NCBI GenBank assembly: GCA_958299035.1
Contig: CATQJL010000305.1
Span: forward strand, 69,470,792-69,534,791
DNA length: 64,000 nucleotides
Origin: Cylicocyclus nassatus
Taxonomy: Eukaryota > Nematoda > Chromadorea > Rhabditida > Strongylidae
Direction of reading: 5' to 3'
Within the stretch, counting starts at the first letter, position 1. Each line of letters starts with the position of its first letter. This document shows, piece after piece, positions 11,363 through 21,576 of this stretch. The position numbers and the translations under genes were made by a program. Under the pieces are notes generated by a model that saw only the letters and a program-made list of their open reading frames with translations, did not search any database and was not told where the DNA came from.

Positions 11363-12822
11363 GTGCATAAATTTAATTCGTATAATTGGCACCACATCTT
11401 TGATTGTTGCGCAAGTTCAGATGAATGCTATGGGCATTTCGTTTCTATTTGCCATCTACATATAAGTAAGTATGTACCACTTCGCAGAAATCATGGCACA
11501 TATGTTAAGATACCTGATAAATCGATTAGGCTTAGTAAGAGAGTGGCTTATCTTTATCACTGTCGAGCCTCACTGGGTACGCATAGGCACACCTCGTCAG
11601 CTCGTAAACTCAAGCAAAAAGTGACCCGCTGGAGAAGCGCCAGCGAAAGTAGAATTGCCAGTTCGGGAAACTGTGGAGAATTTTACAGGTACTGTAACCA
11701 CAGTTGAAACTTTCGGATCGTACACCTAATTTCAGGGAAGGTGACAACATCTTACGTGAAGACCTGCAAAAAGCAAACCTTTTCGCAGACTACTTTGAAA
11801 AGGTTTACAAAAGTCATCCCCTACTTCCGTAACACTGCCCCCTAAGACTGATAATGTACTTGACTGGGTCGTCATCACTACCGAAGTGGTTTACAACAAT
11901 CTTCGCATATTGTTAAAAAGGTACTCCACCTCTCCAGATGGGAAACCATACATCTTTCTAAAAAATGCCGCTCTGGGATTAGCTTCTCCCTTACGATACT
12001 GTTCAACAGATTCCTCTTGAGGGTTGAGGTTCTGCAAATTTGGAAGCTTGGGCTTGTCAAGCCCTTCCACAAGAAGGGTCTTAAAACATCCGTTGGCAAC
12101 TACCGCCCAATATGTTTGACTCTCACAGTGTGTAAACTTATGGAAAGAATACTTTGTGAGGATATCATCAGATTTTTGAGCCAAAATAAGTTACTCGCCA
12201 AGGCACAAAATGGCTTTCTTAGCAAGAGATCAACTATGTCTGCTCTCATGTCTTCGGTCCCGCTTTGGCATAGAGAAGTGGATCGAGGCCGATATGTCTC
12301 CGTATGTTTTGTGGACTACAGCGAAGCCTTTGACTTCATTTCTATACCGCTGCTTCTTGTTAAGCTCCGAGCCTATGGCATCCAAGGCTCATTGCTGAAA
12401 CTTTTGAATTCCTTTCTCAATGGTAGACAACAATCAGTTACCATCAACACCGCTAATTCACGTGTCTACAATACCACGAGCGGTGTACCTCAAGGGTCGG
12501 TCCTTAGCCCCTTGCTGTTTCTCATATACATAAATAACCTTCCTGTCGCTCTCCCAGTGGGCACTTTCTGTTCCATTTAAGCTGACGATTCCAAAATCTA
12601 CGCCATAAATGATGCCGCTCTCTTACAAGAAGCTATAAATGCTCTTGCTGCTGGTCGTCAACATGGCAGCTAAATATTTCCAAGGAGAAGACCTGTGTTA
12701 TGACTTTCGGCAGAAACCACCCTATATTCGAGTTCACGCTTGATGGGTCCATACTACATCGTACCCGTTCAATTCGTGATTTGGGTGTTATGTATACTGA
12801 CAGCTTTGACTTCCATGCCTAT
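11363..12822 (+). pseudogene. LINE B linker and reverse transcriptase, broken
   Basis: After a degraded linker, reverse transcriptase blocks run from about 12017. The sequence shows WKLGLVKPFHKKG, VGNYRPICLTLTVCKLMERI, AQNGFLSKRSTMSALM, VCFVDYSEAFDFISIP and GVPQGSVLSPLLFLIYINNLP. The YADD catalytic box at about 12571 is hit by a nonsense change: the Tyr codon is TAA and ADDSKIYA follows in frame. That single change would inactivate the polymerase. Confidence 0.85.
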
Positions 12823-12984
12823 AGGCTGCTGCATGACGAAGGCGCAATATCTTTGAGCGCGAATGCGGCTTTATTAGCCGCAGAGCGCATAAGGCGCAGG
12901 ATTTACAACGGTGAAGATACGCGCGCTTCGCGTTCGCGCCCGCTCAACTAATATCTCTCCTGCGCTTTCGTCATGCAGTAGCCT
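12823..12984. mobile_element. 162-base palindromic MITE inside LINE B
   Basis: The element starts AGGCTGCTGCATGACGAAGG and ends with an inverted match, CTTTCGTCATGCAGTAGCCT. The same element lies in opposite orientation at 49850-50005 with high identity, including the AATGCGGCTTTATTAGCCGC interior. The LINE B frame is interrupted exactly here (FDFHAY before, FQ-ISEIVAK after), so it inserted after the LINE. The superfamily is not clear because the target duplication is ambiguous. Confidence 0.8.
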
Positions 12985-13609
12985 TTACATTTCAGAGATT
13001 GTTGCAAAGGCTAATTGCCGGTCAAAATCCTCAAAGCATTCAGCAGTCGAAATCACATACTGCTTTCTATTTATTGCTTACGTTAGACCTATACTCGAAT
13101 ACTGCTCGCCTGTGGTCTCCTCAAGGTAGAGCACATATTAAGCTATAGAGAAAGTTCAGAAGTCTTTTACTTATAGAATATACGCCAGAAAAAGCATTTT
13201 TAAACTGTCTTATCTCGGCAGAATCAAAAAATTGCAAACCCTTACACTGGAAGACAGAAGAGTTCTTGCGATTTTGCATTCATCTATAAGCTCACCACAA
13301 ACGAACTTGACCTCAACCTTTTTGACGTCTTTGAAGAACCACAGCGAGTAAATTTTACGAGAGGCCATCCGTTTAAAATTAAAGTCGATAAAGCCAGACT
13401 TTCTTCTTATAAGCAAAGCTTCATTGGACGGGTGCAGATGCCCTGGGATAGTCTGGATCCCCAGCTTTTTGAATATTCTTCTGCTGCATCCTTCTGTTCT
13501 CATTTGCTTGAATACCTTCAATCTCGTAACATGCTGATATCTCTTAAGATTTCTTATAATTTGTTTAATTGTTTTGCATGCATTGTTTGTTCCATTGTTA
13601 TTATTCGGT
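12985..13609 (+). pseudogene. LINE B C-terminal coding region
   Basis: The frame after the MITE carries AYVRPILEYCSPVV (about 13078-13120), equivalent to the HLEYCSQIW segment of LINE A, then a decayed tail to a stop near 13609. Frameshifts are present at about 13130. The 3' untranslated region then runs to the (AAATC)n tail. Confidence 0.7.
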
Positions 13610-14195
13610 AAATCGTTGTTTTGTTTGGTTTTCTTTCGCTTTTGTCTTATGTGTTACTGAATAAACAAATCAAATCAAATCAAATTATAGATCTGGTTCC
13701 TTCCGGTCTACTTTTTTGCTGATCCTTTACTCTTGTTGACCTGTGTATTACCAACTTGGCTCTTACGACTATTTTTTGTTGCTGAAGTCCTTTGCTACTC
13801 TTCGGTTTACAAATCTACTTCATCGCGTTTACCAAGCACGGTTTGGCTGACGTCAGCCATTTCCGATAAAGAATAGTATTGCTCCTTGAGACCGTAGATA
13901 ATTGAGTTTTGAATCACAAGGCTTTCTCAGAATAAGACAGGTGTATGGAAGCGTCGGCGGCGTCATGTTGGTGGAGACCTGGCAGGAGCCGATAGCAGGC
14001 GTACTTGGACAGCTAAGAAGAGTGGCAGTGACATTCATCAGTGCCAATCACCTGACCCCCTTTAACTAGATAAAAATTGTTCTTTCCAAACACCTAAGTT
14101 CTGAATGAATTATAGTTTGCTCTGCCAAAAGGGGACAAACTACTCTAGTTTACGTCAGCAATGTTTGTTTACTCACACTAGGTCTGGCAGCGTCA

Positions 14196-14407
14196 AGGCA
14201 TCCGCCATACTTAATCCTCTTGATCCACTTGATCCGCTTAATCCCCTTCGTGCAAAACATGCATCGATATTGCCATTTGGCGTCGCATACAGCGAAATTG
14301 CTTACCCATACGAAATTCCTTTTTACCTATGCGAAGCCAAATGGCAAACTGTTGTTGGGCGCGTTTTGCACGAAGCGGATTAAAAGAATCAAGTATGGCT
14401 GGTGCCT
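14196..14407. mobile_element. MITE shared by both duplication copies (copy A)
   Basis: Terminal inverted repeats start AGGCATCCGCCATACTTAAT and end CAAGTATGGCTGGTGCCT. The inner part is built of CTTGATCC and CTTAATCC units. The equivalent element in copy B is at 59853-60119 at the same site, so it inserted before the duplication. It is the only insertion clearly shared by both copies. Confidence 0.75.
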
Positions 14408-15275
14408 AATGCTCTTACATAAAATAAAAAGGAATAATGCAGTACTTTCATACAATAATCCACATGTGATATTCCAATCCGAAACGACCTTCAGAGAACA
14501 GTCTGTATGAGTCAGCCGATAAGAAGCTGCAGTGCGGAAATGAGTCAACATATAGAGCCATGAAATGCAAGTTCAAAAACGGAGCCATAACTTAGGCAGA
14601 GGTTGCAAAATGTTCAATACGTTTTCAGAATATTAGGCCGTTCGCTTTCTCACACCAGATAAGAAAACTGAGAAGAAATTGTAAAAACTGCAGCATTTGG
14701 GAGATGATGAGAATATTTCACTCTACTCAATTCTTCATTTGTTTCGCAAAACTCTGGAATGAAACGGGAAGCAATTTGAGCATTTTTGAACTTCACGTAG
14801 ATTAGAAAAGTTGCAATCTTGGTGTCTGTCGCGATTCTTACACCTTTGCAAATTTTACTCGCGGAAGAGAATTTGCAGTTGCTCGTAGGGAAAAAAATGG
14901 TGGTTAGTCACAGAATGGAGAAGCTCCTATCAGCTTGCGGCTGAAAAAGAACACAATAAACACAAGCGATCCGGTAAAATTGGCCAGACAAAGATGCGCC
15001 AATAACTTGAGAAAACTTGAATATTTTTGTAGGACCATTGAGAGCCTAAAAAAGCGTGGAATCCAGATGGACAATTTTGCGAAGAACGCCAGCTGCAGAA
15101 CAACTTTGTAGAATATCGCAAATACCAAGCGACAACGGTTGCAGCCAATGGAAGACAAAATCGAAAACCGTAGGACCTCCTTATGCATGTCGCGCCAGCA
15201 CTGCCAAACAAGATCAGCTCTCGATATTCCACATGGTGGTTGTCGCGAAAAACTTTTCCTCATTATCAGCGCTCA
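14408..15275. other. Duplicated block without recognised gene
   Basis: It aligns with 60120-61400 once the Helitron-like insertion of copy B is removed. The minus strand has open frames (15263-14904) that are only partly matched in copy B. About 150 bases before the PIF-like element (15130-15275) have no partner in copy B and may have been deleted there. Confidence 0.35.
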
Positions 15276-15462
15276 CAAGGGAAGGAAGGTGGGTCGAAGT
15301 GGCCTTTCAAAATGAGGTGGGTATCATCTTGTAGGGCTTCGAACGCTGATTTCAAATCTGCCTTCCTTATCTGCGGCGCAATTTGGGCGAGGAGTTATGA
15401 GGGCTTTTAGGGGGCGGAAGTCTACAAGTACAATCAAGGACAGCACACGACAGTGTGCCATC

Positions 15463-15535
15463 TGGTGTAGTGGTTAGTGTGGCGGCCTTGCAGGCAGAGG
15501 CTCCCAGGTTCGAATCTCCTCTTGCGGTTTTCATT
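15463..15535 (+). pseudogene. tRNA-like sequence in left arm
   Basis: An internal promoter A box (TGGTGTAGTGG) and B box (GGTTCGAATCT) are spaced as in a tRNA gene, with a loop CTTGCAG that would put UGC in the anticodon position. The D-loop TAGTGGTTAG is tRNA-like. The acceptor stem does not pair and the anticodon and T stems have mismatches, so it is not a working tRNA. Its mirror copy lies at 16057-16137. Confidence 0.6.
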
Positions 15536-16056
15536 TTGCTGATCTACAAAAAATTTATATGAGCATGGGCAGCGTCCATACAACACTTCCTGTTTCTTTT
15601 ATCAGAATCTCGAGGCAACAACCGCTCTCTCTAAATGTCTCTGCAAGTAATTTGAAGTAGAGGAATGTCAAAAGAATCAATTTGTCACGTAATACCCAGG
15701 TGAACGTAAGAGGTTACAATGTTATCAACATATTCAATGTTCAGCATATTCCTGGCACGCCAGCGGCTACCTTGATGCACATCCGGGAGATTTTAAAACG
15801 CTTGGACAGTACTGCTTCCATTCCAGTTTAATAGGAGACTGTGACCATTCGGATTGTTTAGAAGTAGCCTTCATTCTTTGCTCTCATTGTAAAAATGCCT
15901 ATGTTTTGCACATTTTGTCCTCTCGTTTCATCAGTGCACATATACGTTTGAAAACATAGAGTATTAAAACCTCTTTGAGGAGATTTGCACTTAAAAGAAG
16001 GAAGGGGTGATGTTCAGACGCTGCCCATGCTCATATAAATTTCTTGTAGACCAGCA

Positions 16057-16137
16057 AAACGAAAACCACAACAGAGGATTCGACCCTGGGAGCCTCTGCC
16101 TGCAAGACCACCATAGTAACCACTACACCAGACAGCA
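16057..16137 (-). pseudogene. tRNA-like sequence in right arm
   Basis: On the minus strand it reads TGGTGTAGTGGTTACTATGG, then CTTGCAGGCAGAGGC and GGGTCGAATCC. It is the inverted partner of 15463-15535, with several substitutions. The A and B boxes are still recognisable. Confidence 0.55.
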
Positions 16138-16321
16138 CACAGCGGTGTCCTGTCCTTGATTGTACTTGTATCGACTTGTATCCCCCTACAAACCCTCATA
16201 ACTCCTCGCCCAAAAACGCGCCGCAGATAAGAAAGGCAGATATGAAATCAGCGTCGGAAGCCTTACAAGATGATTACCACCTTATTCTGAGAGGCCACTT
16301 TGACCCACCTTCCTTCCCTTG

Positions 16322-18174
16322 TCAGACTGACCCTCGTTGTTTCCACCAAAAAGCATCGCTGATTTTCTTTGCGCGCCACAATTTAGACCATGAAGGCAAA
16401 AGCTTGTGTGGTCCTGAACCCATGTATGCATATCCATGTCAACAGAACCAAGACCAGAGACATTTTTGTATTTGGTATTCTGGCAGGGCCATATTGTTGA
16501 GCTGGTTTTGTTCTGTCAAAAAAGTACGTTTCCTACACCTTTGTCAGTGTATAAGCAATCGTGGCCAAGCACATAGCGAGACAGCAAGCAGGGTGGAGAA
16601 AGAAACCCACATGCCTATAAGAAAGAGGAAAAAAGACAGAGTTTTGAACATGCTGATGCAGGTGAAATTCATATTGAAATCTTGACAAAGCGGAAAGAAA
16701 TAAAATATGGTATGGCTGTAGTGATTAGTCCTCAAAACGGTTTCGAATTTTATGCGATGACACTTTAAAGCGTTTTTTTTGTTTGTAAAAGTCAATACGG
16801 CTCATCTGTGCTAAAAAAATCAATGTCAGTTTGTAAACGAGAGATAAGAGTACAGTGCTCCATAAACGAGCAAAATTACCGACAAAAAGGGGAGAATTTT
16901 GTGCAAGCTTGATAAGTTTTTGACTTACAAGTTTATCTGTAAAATGAGCTATGAGCTTCAGAGTAACCCCATATTTCACATATCTTGACATTAAGCAATA
17001 CGAATTGGGTGTTTAGGTGTAGGACGCGGTAATTTAGCAAGAGCGAGGGCTCACAATTTCGTGTGTACACAGCATTTGTTTGGGGCTTACACTATCCAAA
17101 GGAGGACCCGTACGTGACAATTTTTTATGAGCACCCTGCAAGAGTGAGAACTTTTTATATTTTCAATGTTAGTACTATACTGATTTTAGCATGTTTTTCA
17201 TTGCTTGCTATGTTGCGAAAAGCATGAACTGGATCTGTGCTTTCTGGATGTGTAGCTCTGGAAATTGACACAAATCTTCTTCGTTGGATACAAGCTCTAA
17301 GAAAGTATGAGAAAAGGAGGCAGAAAAATTCCAAATTAGGAAAGAACGAAGAAAAATGAGCTAACCTTACTCTCAACCTTTAAGAGCATTAGAAGGAACC
17401 AATCGACGGCTGTGCCGTGTCACCTACCCACCCCAGCATCTTCTCTCCTTTCGCGCTTGCTCACACTTAATAAGTCATCGGTCTTTTTGTTGTACGAAAC
17501 GAAAAAATGCCAAAGAGGATTCTTTGCCCGCAAAAGCACCAAACAAGACTTGTCTATATTTTACCAAAAGCAGACAGACACCCAGCGGCATATCCACAGA
17601 TAGTTTTTGATGGCGAGAAATTGTGCTTGTAATAACTAAATGTCTCATCACGCTTGCATAGGAGAAGAGTCTGTCGCTCCCAGCCTACTCTACAATTCAG
17701 GAGAATCATGGTACACTTTATAGGTCGTGTTACAGTGGCAAAAGTAAAGGTAGCCGGAGGTTTCGTTTAACGTATACCGGCTGCTCATCACTTTTGGTGA
17801 CTTGCACATCGGGTGAGGGATTACCCACGGAGCAAGGTGAATACTACCCAGCCGGGACCTGCCATGAAGTGTGTGAGTTAATTTTCAAATAATAAAAAAA
17901 ACCCGCAGATATGTCTGCCGAAAGCTTTTTCAACAACTTAATGAACTACACAGAAGTGCACAGTGGGATAACAGAGCATAACTTGTGTAATGACCGCAAG
18001 CTTCTATAAAGCTTTTTCGAATGTTTGTAAAAAATTTGATGATAGGGAAATATATTGCACTAAACAGCTGAGGAAGAAAAAGTTTAGTAGTGCTTTGAAG
18101 TGCTGTGGCGGAAAACAGAAAAAATGAGATCAAAATTCACATAGTACTATGTTATTGAGAAAAGCTAATCGGTA
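16322..18174. other. Duplicated block, then unique flank; no gene seen
   Basis: 16322-17700 matches 61405-62815 closely, including the AAGAAAGAGGAAAAAAGACA segment near 16620, but no splice-consistent exon chain was found. From 17701 to 18174 the sequence is unique in this window and I see nothing in it. Confidence 0.4.
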
Positions 18175-18375
18175 TACTTGGGTAAATTCGAAATTTTTCA
18201 TCGAGTAGATGAATATCAAATAAATTCGAAAATAAAAAATCTCGAATTAACGAATATCATAAATTCGAGGTTCAAAAATTCTCGAATGAATGAATTCCTA
18301 AATTCGGAAGATCAAAAATATCGAATGAATGAATATCGAATATTCATTTTCAATATTCGAACATTGGAAGTCGAA

Positions 18376-18904
18376 TCTTATATATAAAGCCGAATGTCTG
18401 TTTGTCTGTCTGTATGTCTGTATGTCTGTATGTCTGTATGCCTGTGTGTACGTATGTTCCGAATAGAAAATTTTATTTCTGAACCGATCCGGACCAAACT
18501 TGGCACACATGCACTTCGGGCCCCGGAGGGTGTCATAGGCTACTTTTCGTCATCGATCGATACCGATTTTATCGATTTTTCTCGATTTTTCTGCAGAGCT
18601 CACCTACGGGGTTGGGAGTTGGCAAGGGGGGTAATCGAGCATGCTGATTACGAGTACAATATTAGTTTTTGAGATCGTGCATTACTTTTATCGATTTTAT
18701 CGATTTTTTTGCAAAGCTTGAGCTACGGGGCTGGGATTGGCACAGGGGGGGGGGGGTAATCGAGCATGCTGATTTCGAAAACAACACAGGGAATGGGATG
18801 AAGTGTAGAAGTGGGCACATGGAAAGGCTGTACCGGGATAGGGATGGAACCTTTATTACAGTGTTTTCCAGGGCCGGGCGGAGCCGGGTAAGCAAGCAAG
18901 CTAG
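18376..18904 (+). mobile_element. Helitron-like (HINE-type) non-autonomous element
   Basis: It begins TCTTATATATAAAGCCGAAT and ends GCAAGCAAGCTAG, between A and T with no target duplication. It carries a (GTCT)n/(GTAT)n tract at 18395-18440, the GATCCGGACCAAACTTGGCA segment, ATCGATAAA-type palindromes and a GGCCGGGCGGAGCCGGG hairpin-forming stretch just before the CTAG end. These are Helitron-type features. The copy at 60139-60667 has the same length (529) and a confirmed empty site. It encodes no Rep/helicase. Confidence 0.78.
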
Positions 18905-18959
18905 TTTAGAATAAATATTCGAATGATTTATCGAATAACTAGAGCAACCATATCACAAA

Positions 18960-20220
18960 CTTGCTGACATATCTGGATAAAGCCGATTCAATCATAATCA
19001 GCACCCTCGTATCCCCTATACCAACTCCGGATGCGGTGCAGGACGAACCAAAGGCTGCCGCCTATAGCCATAGGAAATAATTAGGAGGGCGAGCGCTGTG
19101 CAATAGATTTTGGCAAGGATCCAGGAAAACTTGGCGAGAACATCCGTTAAAAACAAAAACTTATAACTCTCCTTGGAATCAAGTTTCAATGATACGAAGG
19201 ACAGATTTGGGATCAGTTTAAAATGCGCATTTTTCAGTAATACGCTTACCGGATAATTGAACAACTCTGTCTCGCAACGATTTTTACCAGAAACTGTGCC
19301 TTCAAAATTCACCATTCTAAGTTGAAATTTCAAGCTCAATGTTGCATGAAAATTTCAACTGAATTTTATTGAAATTTCTGGATACGAAGTTCAAAGTATG
19401 AAGTGGTAATAAGGACATAATGTTAACTAAGTTGCATGTGATGAACTTTTGCTAATGTGTACGACCTAAAGGATTACCGACATAGTTTCGATGGCAAATC
19501 CTATGAAGTCTCTATTGTCAAAATTTGGAATTAGAATGGGTTTGAAGGTATGAGACAAATTGCATATTGCATCCTGATAACCTCCAGATGTGTTCTTATG
19601 ACATTATAATTGCTTTTCATTGAATCAAAAAAAAGTAATTCTTTACCTCGAAGAAGGAAGAATGAATATTGAATGAAAACCCCGGATTTCAACAACTTGC
19701 AACTTCAAAATTCAAAAAAAGGTTTCTATAAGATAGTTGACTTTTGTTACCACTACAATTCCAAATTTTCATTTACTTTTAGGCCCAGTGATTGCTCCTT
19801 CCAATCTGCATTACAAATCTGTCTTTTGAATTTTTCAAAGTCATCTCCAAGCAAACTTATGAAGATTTGTTCCTAGAGGATGTCCTTACCAAGTTAAAGT
19901 TATCTTGGACTCTTGCCAAAATATTCTCCATAGCGCTCGCGCTCTTAATTAGCTCCCGCGGATACAGGCGGCAGCCCTCCTAGCTCAAAATCTTCCAAAA
20001 ATCGCCGAAATCGATAAAATAGATTTTGGTTTAGACAGCATCCTAATTTACCCCCCCCCCCCTCCTCCCCTGCACCAACTCCTAACCTCGTAGATCAAGA
20101 TTTTCCAAAAATCGATAAAATCGATGAGTAAATTTTTATCCATAATCAGCACCCTCACTTACCCCCTTGTACCAACTCCCAGCCCCGTAGCTTGAAGGCA
20201 GGTAGCTACGAAGGCGAAGG
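18960..20220. repeat. Foldback repeat with Helitron-like ends
   Basis: Segments at about 19046-19340 and 19670-19985 are inverted copies of each other. GCTGCCGCCTATAGCC is matched by GGATACAGGCGGCAGC, and GGCGAGCGCTGTGCAATAG by CATAGCGCTCGCGCTC. They are visibly diverged. Flanking both sides are ATAATCAGCACCCTC segments and ATCGATAAAATCGAT blocks like those inside the Helitron-like family, in direct orientation. A C-rich run lies at about 20051-20063. Confidence 0.55.
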
Positions 20221-21227
20221 TAGGTACGAATTCATGTGGTTTATTCCGCGAAACGAGCACGAATGCCCCTATAGCTCCGGGCATAGTGTAGGCATTTCAG
20301 TGGCGACGTGGTTTGGCAATAATCAAATTCTCCAAAACTTGTTCTAAATGTACAGAATGCAGGGCATTTATCCTTTTAGTAAGTTGTACACGCTAAACAT
20401 TTGTGGTGAGCTGGCGTTACATTCGACGACATTGCGTAACTAGCAAATCGCGTACGGCGATCTAAACCGTCTAATCCTCCACTACAACTGCGATGTCCTT
20501 TACTCAAAATACACCAATTCACAAAAAATCTCTAAGGTAAAGAATAGAGACAGTTGTGCAATATAACTTGTGCAAGCAAGAGTGTTCACTAGTGCGATCA
20601 TTGCGTACCGCAAGCATGAGCAATGCAAAGAAAGAAGAACAGGCATTTCAAAACATTTTCAATATATGAACTCGAAACATGAGCTTGAATTTGATAGCAT
20701 CTTTGTTGATTTGGTGCCAATAGCAGTGCGAACAATCTCATTGATCGAAAAAGCATCAATTGAAATCCACATATGATTTTTTTTACTGTCGTAAGCAGTC
20801 GGAAGAATGCGACTCTCCATACAATTCAAAGGTCATAACGGTTACAAAAGATGCATTACCAAGTTTTGCAAGAAAAAAAGGACGAAGTGAGCTTGATACT
20901 CAGCACCTGGCTCTGCAACAAAGTCGAATAATCTGAATACGGAGTTCATTCGAATATGAATTTGTTGAACATTCGAATAAAACATTCGAATGAAATCTAT
21001 TCGAAACCCCGTTTTTTAATTATTCGAATCCTCGTTTTTGATTATTCGAGTTTTCGAATTTTATTCGAAATCCTGTGTTTTGATTATTCGAGTTTCGAAT
21101 TTTATTCGAAACCCCGTTTTCTCAATTATTCGAGTTTCGAATATTAATCGAAAAGAAGAGTTTCGAATATTAATCGAAAATGGAAGAACTCCGAATATCG
21201 AATTTCGAATACGAATATTTATTCGTA

Positions 21228-21520
21228 TGGGGGACGAGTGGCGTACTGGTATGAGGGCGCCGCTATGACCAGATCGGACACAGGTTCGATCCCCGCCCCT
21301 GGGCCAACTAAGCCCTTTACCCTCCGGGGCCGGTAAATTGGTACCAGAGTAATCTGGGAGGATAAAAGCACTGACTTGGAACGGCTGGCCTCGCAAGTCA
21401 CTGTATTAGGCCCGCACGCATACAGTTGCCTCTTCGACTATAAAGTAATGCGCTTTCGGCGCAAGCCCGCAGAGAATATTGAAGACGCCGAATCCTTTAT
21501 CCTTTATCCTTTAATACGAA
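21228..21520 (+). mobile_element. tRNA-derived SINE
   Basis: The head holds pol III promoter boxes: A box TGGCGTACTGGTA at about 21239 and B box GGTTCGATCCC at about 21283. A tRNA-unrelated body with CCCTTTACCCTCCGGGGCCG follows, then a tail of (ATCCTTT)n at about 21497-21518. The flanks share AATACGAATATTTATTCG-type sequence, which fits a target duplication inside the TTCGAA-rich tract. A diverged copy lies at 24463-24870. Confidence 0.75.
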
Positions 21521-21576
21521 TATATTCGAATGTTTTACTCGAATAATCGAACTTTTATTCGATTCGGACCCAAGTA

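Larger units (their letters stand above)
9405..13686 (+). mobile_element. LINE B, dead non-LTR retrotransposon with nested insertions
   Basis: The empty site in copy B (GCTTTAATT|ACAGGTCTGG near 59475) shows that everything from 9405 to about 13686 was inserted. The tail is (AAATC)n at 13660-13685. The coding order is endonuclease, reverse transcriptase, C-terminal region, all on the plus strand and all broken. The ORF1-like region of LINE A is not seen, so the 5' part is shorter or different. The tail repeat and protein differ from LINE A, so this is a separate subfamily. It contains a mariner-type element at 10026-10940 and a small palindromic MITE at 12823-12984. Confidence 0.88.
15276..16321. 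mobile_element. PIF/Harbinger-like foldback element carrying tRNA-like sequence
   Basis: The element is 1046 bases and is flanked by TCA on both sides (15273-15275 and 16322-16324). The ends are CAAGGGAAGGAAGGTGGGTC and its complement GACCCACCTTCCTTCCCTTG. The inverted arms extend about 310 bases at high identity, including a shared CTGCCTTCCTTATCTGCGGC motif. Relatives lie at 35578, 45216, 50564 and 55210. A 3-base target duplication and no transposase fit a PIF/Harbinger MITE. Each arm contains a tRNA-derived segment. Copy B lacks the element. Confidence 0.82.
1525..17700 (+). repeat. Segmental duplication, copy A
   Basis: This tract aligns in the same orientation with 53770-62815. Matching blocks that can be read by eye are 1525-1700 with 53770-54170, 2150-3004 with 54478-55793, 7401-7488 with 55794-55872, 8279-9404 with 58300-59478, 13687-15135 with 59479-61400 and 16322-17700 with 61405-62815. 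Breaks between blocks are nearly all transposon insertions private to one copy. Copy A carries two LINEs, two mariner-type elements (one inside a LINE) and a PIF-like foldback that copy B lacks. Substitutions and small indels are frequent, so the duplication is old enough to have diverged but clearly alignable. Homology stops near 17700, after a shared CTACAATTCAGGA-type motif. Confidence 0.85.
18175..21576. mobile_element. Composite TTCGAA-rich element with nested repeats
   Basis: The left end TA|TACTTGGGTAAATTCGAA (18173) and right end TTCGATTCGGACCCAAGTA|TA (to 21578) form short inverted repeats flanked by TA. Both ends lead into long tracts built of ATTCGAAT/TTCGAA/GAATATTCG motifs (18180-18375, 18905-18945, 20925-21225, 21505-21570). 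Into these a Helitron-like element (18376-18904), a foldback (about 18960-20220) and a SINE (21228-21520) have inserted. No transposase is present. The assignment to one original element rests on the matching ends and shared motif. Confidence 0.6.

Noticed and set aside
14904..15263. 119-codon minus-strand gene in copy A
   Set aside because: The copy B equivalent differs in frame and the region is split by a transposon; no splice-consistent model could be built.
15463..15535. Functional tRNA-Ala or tRNA-Glu gene
   Set aside because: The acceptor stem does not pair and the anticodon and T stems have mismatches. The mirrored copy in the same transposon shows that it is part of the element.
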